From: Gnetum montanum
Taxonomy: Eukaryota > Streptophyta > Gnetopsida > Gnetales > Gnetaceae
DNA length: 54,074 bases
Reading direction: 5' to 3'
NCBI GenBank assembly: GCA_015680685.1
Contig: MNCI01004721.1
Span: 3,712 to 57,785 of the forward strand
Part shown: in pieces, positions 45,596 through 54,074 of the stretch
How the letters are laid out: each line of letters begins with the position of its first letter
Position numbering within the stretch: position 1 is the stretch's first letter
Notes under the pieces: model-generated
What the model was told of the DNA's origin: nothing
The model's database searches: none
The model's input: only the letters and a program-made list of their open reading frames with translations
Position numbers and translations under genes: made by a program

Positions 45596-47531
45596 TAAAC
45601 GAAAACTCATCCTTGAGTTCCTTACAAAATATTGGGAAGGTATGGGATTATTGACTGAACGACAACTAACGGTGACATGGAATGATAGACTCAAAGTGCC
45701 CGGTGAATGGATCGACATACATATTACAGCATTGGTGTTCATCACCATTGTGGTGAACACTATACATAAATGAAATCCAAACCCTCATTTGATAATTTGA
45801 AGAGAGATAGAGAGAGAGAGAAAAGAAAATGAGGCACATTAATGTCAATGTCAAAAATGTGCACACCGTTGTTCATCCATGGCCACATGACCAAGCTTGT
45901 TCCTTGCGTAAATGCTCTTGCTCCAGTTCATCCTAAGTGCTCCCTCCTATCCCAGTCCATTGTTCATGTAATCATCATCTACACACACAACATAGTCACA
46001 AATTAGAAAATATACATAAGATATAATGTAATTGATACCTTGCCTCGATATGAAGCACATTGGCTAGGTTATGGGTATGGCAGATACTAGGTTAGAGGTT
46101 TGTAACTAATAACTATCGAAGGTGTAAGGGTAAGATAAGTAATGGAATGGAAAAATTTTTGATAGGCCCCCACGACCAAGATTGAACCTCTAATAGCAAT
46201 AGGATGGAAAACCAAAGAAAAAGGAAGATAAGAGAAATAACAACAATGAAGCCAATAAAAATGCATAAAAGCGTAAAAAATCGAATGTCATAGATGGGGT
46301 GAAACAAGAAATAGTTAATTGCAAGAAATGTTTAAGGAAAAGAACTTAACAATTGCACCAAAAAGGAATGCTAGTGGGTCCTCCCCAAAGCAGGCTCATG
46401 CCCTTTATGCCCTAACAAACCCACAAACTAAAGAGTCCGTAGGGTCTTGGAATGACATATGGAGACAATAATTAAGAATTCACCCACAAGAATTCACCAA
46501 AGAATAACAATGCGTCAACCAAGACATAGACTAATCATAAAACTGAAAATGTAGTGGAATATGGGAAGAAATATGGAAAGAGAAGAGAGAATGGAATGGA
46601 ATCCCAAAATCAAGATTTTGTAAAGTCCCTTGTGTATTATGTGGTTAAGGTGACTTAATAAAATTCAGTCCAAATCTAGATTCAAACTAGCCACATCCAG
46701 TGGCCTTGCATCAACACACTTGATCAACCCATCCTCCTGAAGTAGCAAGAATGCTTCCATAGAGCCACCACCATTCCATCAAGAGAAGAATAGAGAAGTA
46801 GGAAGTGAGAAAGGGCCTTAGTTAGAGGGAACCTTCAGGCATGGGTAACATGTCTTTCTAGTACCATAACTAGTGCTTGTAGCCCATGTTTCTTTATTAT
46901 GTCTAAGGGGTGTGCTTTGAGTTCCCACCATTTTTTTTTTTTTTTGAAGTGGGAACCACATCATGCAAAGACTTATTTGATTCATTTAACTTCCTAATAT
47001 TAGTCGATAGTGGAATAGCGGAAAACCTATGAAAAACATCCAAGTATCCAAGAGAATAGCCAGCACAAATGCATCAAATCCCCTTGAGGTCACACCTTTT
47101 TCAATCCATTTGGATCTCTCCTTGGTTTGAAGAATATCAAGCCACTAATTCATTAATAGGTTTGATTAGAAAAAGGGACAGTACATTTCCAAAATAAAGG
47201 AAGACCATAGAGTTGAATAGATGAATGGATGACATGGACTCATTGCATGTTTTATCAAAAGAAACCATATCTTAGTGTCAACATTAAAATTCAAAGGTAA
47301 AAACCAAACATTAGCAATCAACACTATTATAGTACAACCCACCATCATGAGCACTTGTTATGTGACGAGTGAGAATGAATCAAACAAAATGTAACAAAGA
47401 AAGAAATAGTAAAAATGTTAACAATGGTGTAAAACAAAAACAAGTAAAGATGAAAAATGTGTAAAACAAAAAAGACAAAAGAAACTGATGACTTAGAATA
47501 GTTAGCATTGGTGGCCATCTCCCCCACAACT
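45596..47531 (-). other. 3' noncoding tract of element 3
   Basis: Same layout as in elements 1 and 2. PPT-like motifs are at 47530-47521 (GTTGTGGGGG) and 46176-46167 (GTCGTGGGGG). A homopolymer of 15 T on the plus strand lies at about 46931-46945. The pyrimidine tract in element sense is at about 45835-45793. Blocks shared with the others include CACACCCCTTAGAC near 46905-46918 and TTTGGGGAGGACCCACTAGC near 46370-46390. Confidence 0.7.
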
Positions 47532-47599
47532 GAGTTGGAAGGAGAAGGTCCAAAATAATGAGCAAGGTTGTCCATTACCAGATGTAGTGTTAGTACTAG

Positions 47600-48800
47600 C
47601 TATTTTAGGCTCATGGAAAGGTTTGGTTTGCTAGATGTTGACCATAAATTTCCTATCCAGGCTTTCAGGTTTATAGATCATCATGGCCCTTGAAGGAAAA
47701 GTTTCATGAATGATATAAGGTCCTTCCCATAGTGTTTGAAATTTAGTTCATTGTGGTACATGTGTGGGATTCTAATAAAGAACCTTATCTCCTAGTTGGC
47801 ATGTAACTTTTCTAATTCTTAGCTCATGACATTGCTTGTTGAAGGCCTTGTGGAATTTGTTGGATGACAGGGTGGCTAACTGATTTTCATCTAGCAGGTT
47901 AAGATTCATTAACTGTTCTTTTTGTACTAGATTGAGGTCAAGGTTAAGGTCACATGTTGTCGATAATGTATGGAGCTCAGCTTGGATAGGAAGTGTTGGA
48001 AGTTTACTATATACTAACTCATAGGGAGAATATTCGATAGGGAGTTTCCACGTGGAGTGGTAGGTCCAAAGAGCATCGTTCAGTTTGGTGCTCCAGTCTC
48101 ACCTATATTTGCTAATGGCTTGTGTCAATATTTTTATGATTTCCCTATTGGTGACTTCAGCTTGACCATTCGCTTGAGGATGATATGGTGTAGTTAGTTT
48201 ATGCTCAACTCCTAAATGTTGCATCAACTTTCGAAAAGTCGAACTTGTAAAATATGTACCATTATCATAAATAAGTGCACGAGGCATGTCAAACCTGTTT
48301 ACAATGTATTGTTGAACAAATCGTGCAATGATAGATGATGTACAATCAGTAATAGCAACTACTTCTATCCACTTTGTAAAATAGTCAACAGCAATGACAA
48401 TGTATGCTTTTACATTGAACATCGGTGTAACAGGTCCCATAAAATCAATACCCCATATATCGAAGGATTCTAAGGGTTGAATCCATTATTGTGGACCCTC
48501 CATTCTAGTAGTCATTCCCCCATCACGTTGGTAGTGCTCGCATGGTTGGACAAAATGGTGGGAATCCTAAAATAATGTAGACTAATGATATCTTGCAAGC
48601 AAGATTTTAATGGTTGTTCATTTCCCAGCATAATGACCCCCACAAGGGCCCACATGAGCATCTTGGAGAACTTGCAATTAATCTACATTGGGAACACACC
48701 ATCAAACCAAGCCATCAGAACATACCTTGTAACGATGTCGGTTCATTTCTATGAAATGTTTGACTCAGTGAAGAAACTATTATTTCTTTTTAACGTTTAG
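47600..48800 (-). pseudogene. Integrase of element 3 (broken)
   Basis: N-terminal zinc-binding region near 48700-48520 reads AHVGPCGGHYAGK and HHFVQPCEHYQRDGG; the expected Cys pair is reduced to one. The catalytic core keeps the first Asp (GIDFMGPVTPMFNVKAYIVI), the second (ALIYDNGTYF, about 48290-48261) and the Glu (PYHPQANGQAEVTNREI, about 48192-48142). The C-terminal part continues DWSTKLNDALWTYHSTWKL, YSPYELVY and LGDKVLY to about 47600. Stops remain, for example after KYR at 48099 and in the zinc region, but all three catalytic acids are intact, unlike element 2. Confidence 0.87.
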
Positions 48801-48859
48801 CCCTTGTGGTGTTTCTTGTGTGAGAAGATAGGTAAAAATGCTACTATACCAATTTGTAT

Positions 48860-49325
48860 CTGTGGGTAATTGATTGTTTATTACACCTGCAAAGAGGAGT
48901 TCATCAAGGAAGCAATTAGAAATTGGGTATTCATCCTCTTTTTTATCCCATCACAATCGAGATAAATGATCAGCAACAACATTCTCAGTGCCTTTACGAT
49001 CGATCATCGTAAGATCGAACTCTTGCAAGATCACGAGCCATCATATGATGTGAGGGCCCACCATTGGTTTATTCATCAGGAATCAAATTACACTATGATC
49101 CATGTGTACAAATATCTTATAGCCTAATACATAGTGCCTGAATTTTTCTAGTGCAAAAACCACAACCATTAACTCTTTTCTGTTGTGGTGTAGTTGAGTT
49201 GTGCACCAACAATACTTCGACTTGCATAGTAAATGTAATCGGGACGTTTTTGGTCATCTAACTATGTAAGTACGGCTCGTAAAGTAAAACTAGACACGTC
49301 AGTCATTATATGAAATAGTCTGGAC
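48860..49325 (-). pseudogene. RNase H of element 3 (broken)
   Basis: Reads IMTDVSSFTLRAVLT, DQKRPDYIYYASRSIVGAQL, TTEK (one base lost after this), ELMVVVFALEKFRHYVLGYK, HMDHSVI and GTENVVADHLSRL. Asp of HMDHS is kept, where element 2 has Asn. The frame change within TTEKEL and stops elsewhere disable it. Confidence 0.82.
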
Positions 49326-50190
49326 TAGTCAGGAGCTTGTAGAATAGGTGTTTCTACGAGCTTCTGCTTCAAGTTTTGGAAAGCTAGCTCACATTTCTTA
49401 GTCCATTCAAAGGGTACATCATTTTTCATTAATTCTACCAACGCTTTTGTGACCTTCAAAAATTTCTCAATGAAACATCTATAATAACCAGTATGTCTAA
49501 GGAATGATCGAACATCTTTTATAGTTTCAAGTTGACAAGTGATTCCTTGGATGACTTTAATTTTTTCAAGATCTACCTCTATCGCTGTTTGTGAAATTTT
49601 ATGTCCTAATACAATGCCCTCTTGGACCATTAAATGGCTTTTCTGCCAATTGAGCCTTAGGTTGGTTTCAACACATCATTTCAGTACTTGCTCTAATCTA
49701 TCCAAGGCTTGTTCAAAGTCTGCTCCATAGGTGGAGAAATTGTCCATAAAAACCTCCACACCATTTCCTATTTGCTGCTGAAATATATTGAGAACCAAAC
49801 ATTGAAACGTTGTTGGATCATTGCACAAGCCAAATGGCATCTGCCTATATGCAAATGTTCCCCAAGGACTCGTGAATGTAGTTTTAGCTTGGTCTTTTGG
49901 TGCTATCTAGATTTGATTTTATCCACTGTAACCATCTAGAAAACTATAATAGTAATGTCCTACAATGGTATCTAAAACTTGGTCAACGAATGGCAATGGG
50001 AAATGGTCTTCAAATGTTGCCATGTTTAATAGCCTAAAGTCTATACACACCCTCCATTTTCCACCTTTTTTTGGCACAATGACTAATGGACTAACCCATT
50101 CACTGTCAGCAATGGGGTAGATGAACCCGACCTTTAGAAGTTGTTCAATTTCTTTTTTAACTACTTGCTTAAGCTTTGGGTTCAGTCATC
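49326..50190 (-). pseudogene. Reverse transcriptase of element 3 (few stops)
   Basis: Mostly one frame. VGFIYPIADSEWVSPLVIV, PKKGGKWRVCIDFRLLN, HFPLPFVDQVLDTIV, AKTTFTSPWGTFAYRQMPFG, LCNDPTTFQCLVLNIFQQQ, then the catalytic box FMDN at 49750-49739, VETNLRLNWQKSHLMVQEGI, VLGHKISQTAIEVDLEKIK, FLRHTGYYRCFIEKF and PFEWTKKCELAFQNLK, LQAPD. The box again has Asn for the second catalytic Asp. Stops interrupt YSG-NQI and VLK-CVE. RT is the best preserved protein in the window but would be catalytically dead as written. Confidence 0.9.
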
Positions 50191-50199
50191 TTTGCAGTT

Positions 50200-51399
50200 A
50201 TCATCGACGCTTCATAGAGGGGTCAATGTAAATTCTATGTTGGCATATCCTATGATCTATTCTAGTTAATTTGGAATATGACCAAGTAAAGGATTTTAAC
50301 CATTTGTTTACCATCTTTAGCAGTCTTTCTTTTTTTTGAGGAGCGAGCTTAGCGTTAATGATTACCGATTTTCCATTCTTGAGAAATGTATACTCCATAC
50401 CAGTGGGCAACAATTTTAACTCAAGGGGCTCTTGCTTAAACTTGTCAGGGATTTCCAACTTCCTTGAGTTGATATTTTTAGTGTCGGTACTTGGAAGTTG
50501 GTAGTGGACTTTCTCTAATGCATCCATGCTATCGATATAGGAACAAGTCAAGCTCTCAATTGATTTCATGCATAAATTTGAATTACTCTCTTGTTCAGCT
50601 ATTAGCCACTAGGCATCTTCCTATCTGTGGCTACTGCATACAAGCATCTTTGTATGTCAGTTACTTGTGCACAGTGGTTACATGTAGGCAATGTTAAGCA
50701 TTGTACAAACCAGGACTTCTGCATGCAGTTGCACCTTATGTCACTGTATGCGATGCATGGAACTTTCTTCTTCTCGATCTTCCCAAACGTATTTTCTTTT
50801 GATATCTCTTGGTAAAGATCACATATTCCTAAGCACGCATCAATCATACTTAGCCATGCTCTTCCCATTATGATTGGGAAGTCCCCATTGCAGTTGTTAA
50901 CTTGAATCACTAGGAAATCAGCTGGATATGACCATCCACAAACAATGGTAACAATGTCCTTCACTAGTCCTAATGGAATAGTGGTGGACTGATTGGCCAA
51001 CTCTAAATGAATCTTACTCTTCTTTAATGGAGGTAGGTTCCAGGCTTTATACATTTCTTGGGAGATTAAATTGACACTAGAACCTAAATCCAAAGAGCTT
51101 TGCAAGGCTCATTTCCAGTAATTTGCAAATATATAAGAGGACTTCTGGGATTAGAGAATTTTTTAGGAAGATGGCCAACTTTAATCCAATCAATGATTGC
51201 ATGGGTTAACATAACAGTATGCATTGAGTGTAGTTTTTGGTTCGAAGGAAGCTCTGAAGATTCAAATTATGGAGAGGCATTTGGAAAATTAGCCGCTTGT
51301 GGTTGTAAGGTCTTGGTTGGCCTATTGGTTCTAAAGAAAGGTCTCTTTTTTAATCGGTTGTCCAAACCAATAGTAGGTTGAGGATTGATAGCCCTTGTA
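50200..51399 (-). pseudogene. Aspartic protease and linker of element 3 (broken)
   Basis: LDLGSSVNLISQEMYKAWNL at about 51093-51034 replaces the catalytic D-S-G with D-L-G (TCA to TTA), just after a one-base frame change. IPLGLVKDIVTIVCGWSYPA, GDFPIIMGRAWLSMIDACLG and KKKVPCIAYSDIRCN follow. The linker (50569-50201) reads LEIPDKFKQEPLELKLLPTG and RIDHRICQHRIYIDPSMKRR and leads into RT in a new frame. Confidence 0.82.
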
Positions 51400-53745
51400 G
51401 CATTACATTGTTGCAACTGGGTAGGAAGCTTGCCTTACATAGTTGGAGCAAGTGGAAATGGAGATGAGGGTGGAAGAGGTGTGGAAAAACAAGAAGGATA
51501 GTATGTATGTAGAGCATCACCCCTAAAAGAAGAAGTTCTATAGTACTCAGCAGTCTGGTAGTGAGGCTGAAGAGCAACGTGACTAGTAGAGTCACATGGA
51601 GAGATCAGTTGCTGAACATAATACCCGTATGGATTAGGTTGATGGTAAGGGTACTATTGATGTGGTGGTGGCATTCCCCATGATTGTGGGTGTTGCCACC
51701 ATTGATACTATTCATTCAGTTATGGTGGCACTCCACTCGAATAATATGTCAAGGGTTGGTGGAATTGCCTTGGGTTACCTTGAGGATAAGGTAACCTTCT
51801 AAGTCCTTGTTGTTTGTTTAATCATGGGTTTAGTGCATACACCCCAAACTCTTGTAGATGTGACACTACTGGGCAACATCCCTTAGGATGGTCATGTTGG
51901 TAAATCTCACATCTACCATCATCGTCCATGTCCAAATCCACAACCTCTTCAATGATGGCAACCTTTCCCTTACCCTTGTTATGTGCATACTTAGCTTCTT
52001 TCTTTTTTCTTCTCTCTTAATCACTACTTTGTTCTCTAGACTCATCTACTATTTTTAAGACGGTTTGAAATTTTTCATTTAGGGAATTCCACATTTGATC
52101 CACCTTTGTTGATACTTCTGATGCAAATTTTTGAATAGGCAAAGTCTTTCTATTCACCATCTCTTCAAGTGGTGACTCTTCCTCATCTTTGCAAAATCTA
52201 ATTTCCTTCTTTCGGAGGGAAGGATCTTTGTTGTACTCCTCCGCACTTTCTCTTTTCCTCAACTTGCCTTCCTCCTTGGCAACTTGCTTTAATAATCTTT
52301 GTATTTGATGGGCTCTAAGCTCAAATAGCCTTCCTTGGGCATAAGTCCCAAGGGTTCTTCGCATTTCATACCTAAGCCCATCTACGAGATGGCGTAGTTG
52401 TTCCTTTTGCAAGTAACCATGGCCAGGGGAACGATGTAATAATGTATAATATTAGCCCATGGTAGCACCTAAGGGTTCGTGTCCTCCTTGTTTCCATCCT
52501 TGGATTTGCTTACACAGGTTGGACACATGGGAGTACATTTGATACTTATCGTTGAATAGTTCTAACATGGTAATCCATCGACAAATAGATTCTGATTCTA
52601 AGGACTGGTACCAGCTTTCCGCTTCCTTAATCAATGTCCATGGAAACAACTTTAGCTTTTGCCACTTATTTTCTATATTTTGCAAGGCACATACGTCGTA
52701 GAATGCTTGTAAATGGTTTTGAGAATCAGCATTATATCCCCCTTCAAATTGTGGGATGTTATTCATGTCTAGTCTTTTGATCCTACTATCCTTCTGGTGC
52801 CTTGTCAGGATCCTAATAGCCTCTATGATATGTAACATACTTCGGGTGACAAGTAGGGGTTCATCATGATCATGATATCTATGGTGTCTATGATGCCTAT
52901 GTTATTCCCTACTCTTCCTTCTTTCATGATATGTCTCTTTGGAATGACCTCGCCCCCTTTCTTTACTGTCTTGTCAAAGATTTTTGTCTTGCCTACCCTT
53001 ACCCTCATGGTCTCGTCCTTTGTGATTGCATTCAGATCTTGAAGAAGAGGGGGAAGGAGATGATGAAGTTGAAGAGGAAGAAGGACTGGCACCATGACGA
53101 CACCTATCATCTTCTCTTCAGTGATCATGGCCGATCGCAGTTACGATCAAAATGTCTGTCATTTTCATGCGTTTGTGTTCCTTTTTTAGACCCTTTGTGT
53201 CTATTGGTACTAGAACCTAGGTTATGAATAGTTGAATGAAGATTCTGATACCCAACTCCTTGACTAAAGTCAACGAGAGGAATATCATTTTGTGGAAAAC
53301 CTCCCAAGATAAGTTCACCACCCTCATTTTCAATTAGGACATACAGGACATTCTGAGACCACTTTCCCTTAATGGATTTGTAATGTCTCTTCTGTTTTAT
53401 GTCCCTCTAACGTTGTGCCTCTGTGGGTTGATACTCTCTCGAATCATGTTCATGCATAATGTACTCTAACTGTAAGTGCTGCATGCAAATTTGTGTGAGG
53501 GCACAAAGAAGCATGCTTGGGATTGAGCAATCGAGAGGTAATACTATGTTACCTTCTAATTCATGCCATTGTAGCTATTCATCCTGGTGGAGGATAAAGG
53601 TAAAGTCTAGTATATACTCATCAAGATGAGTGTATACCAAGCGAAACTGTTGGGGCACTGGCAGATCATCATGTGCACCCTACCTCCGATTGTTCATGGT
53701 GTTAGACCTAGTCGATGAAGCACTCTCATAAGAAGAAGAAAACAT
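51400..53745 (-). pseudogene. gag: gag of element 3 (broken)
   Basis: ATG at 53745 (MFSSSYESASSTRSNTMN). The N-terminal module is recognisable near 53650-53530 but eroded. The Ser/Pro-rich and His-rich linker is at about 53150-53030. The capsid-like block NNIPQFEGGYNADSQNHLQ lies at 52770-52700, and SWYQSLESESICRWITMLEL, FNDKYQMYSHVSNLCKQIQG follow to about 52485. LVDGLRYEMRRTLGTYAQGR (about 52385-52325) and KRESAEEYNKDPSL precede the knuckle-like CEIYQHDHPKGC at about 51912-51880, where the second Cys is Tyr. Frame changes occur between 53125 and 52838 and again before protease. Confidence 0.85.
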
Positions 53746-53862
53746 GATTATTTATTCAATGTGCGATACCCTTTTTTGGTACTTGTAAGATGGTTGACCT
53801 TAAGGATTTGTTCCAATGATGCAAGGACTTCCTAAGTTCTAATCAGTGCACAAACAACAAAA

Positions 53863-53880
53863 TCCCCGACAACGGTGCCA
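53863..53880 (-). other. Primer-binding site, tRNA-Asp type
   Basis: In element sense TGGCACCGTTGTCGGGGA, one base inside the LTR. Two transitions separate it from the tRNA-Asp complement. Confidence 0.85.
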
Positions 53881-53881
53881 A

Positions 53882-54074
53882 TGATGAGCGATGAGGCACC
53901 CCTATGTCCAACCATACGAATATGAGTGTTCATGCACAATCCGATCGAACTCCAAGGATTAAGTGCTTATGCGCTTACACAAAACAAGGATGGGTTATGC
54001 AGTTGTTGTCTTCCCAAGCTTACTTGTAAGGCACAATTGTATGGTTAAGTAAACTTGAGGTATATGATTTTTAT
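53882..54074 (-). repeat. 5' LTR of element 3, U5 end only
   Basis: Starts TGATGAGCGATGAGGCACCCC on the plus strand and matches 44745 onward. The remaining part of the LTR lies beyond the window. Confidence 0.85.

Larger units (their letters stand above)
44745..54074 (-). mobile_element. Element 3: Athila-like Ty3/gypsy element, right end outside window
   Basis: Minus-strand element. In plus coordinates: 3' LTR 44745-45583, PPT at 45584-45595, 3' tract to about 47531, integrase, RNase H, RT, protease, gag (ATG at 53745), PBS at 53863-53880, 5' LTR from 53882 onward. If the missing LTR has the same length as the other, the whole would be near 10 kb, like element 2. It has frame changes in gag, around protease and in RNase H, and scattered stops, but pol is the least damaged of the three copies and keeps several catalytic residues that element 2 has lost. 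It interrupts an RTE LINE. Confidence 0.92.

Overview
The window looks like a piece of a large, repeat-rich plant nuclear genome. It is AT-rich, has no intact cellular gene that I can recognise, and is dominated by decayed retrotransposons. The primer-binding sites match the 3' end of plant tRNA-Asp, and the gag-protease-RT-RNase H-integrase order is that of plant Ty3/gypsy elements of the Athila/Tat branch. I cannot name the species. The age and nesting of the elements fit a slowly purging genome, such as a gymnosperm or another large plant genome.

Layout. 1-1428: 5' end of a minus-strand Athila-like element (element 0: gag fragment, PBS, LTR). 1429-8548: AT-rich non-genic DNA with a poly(T) tract and a decayed plus-strand LINE (about 5070-6500). 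8549-12690: a very old Ty1/copia-like element, recognised by two related 430-505 bp LTRs, a PBS for initiator tRNA-Met and a PPT, with no readable pol. 14338-16004: a minus-strand solo LTR with target duplication, itself interrupted by a second LTR (14827-15633). 16875-23964: element 1 (plus strand, exact 5-bp target duplication CTATT), with gag and protease but with RT, RNase H and integrase cleanly deleted. 23970-27487: non-genic, with a 372-bp tandem duplication. 27493-37485: element 2 (plus strand, about 10 kb, all pol domains but many stops and frameshifts, and a 97-bp assembly gap). 37491-43816: non-genic, with 68-bp tandem repeats. 43817-44744: RTE-type LINE reverse transcriptase, cut by element 3. 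44745-54074 and beyond: element 3 (minus strand, nearly full length), whose 5' LTR runs off the window.

Elements 0 to 3 and the solo LTRs form one family: LTR ends TGATG...CATCA, a tRNA-Asp PBS, a conserved LTR tail and the same gag and pol. Elements 1 to 3 also share a long 3' noncoding tract of about 1.93 kb. The family's oddities are the most interesting content. The U3 is very short and consists almost entirely of palindromic repeats (GATATC-cored in most copies, ACTCTAAT-T-ATTAGAGT in element 2). The AATAAA signal sits inside a conserved inverted repeat. A PPT-like motif GTCRTGGGGG occurs three times at conserved spacing in the 3' region. Elements 1 to 3 carry about 290 extra gag codons at the N-terminus that element 0 lacks. 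No element has an intact reading frame. Many disabling changes are the C-to-T or G-to-A type expected from deamination of methylated cytosine. All translations and alignments were done by eye.
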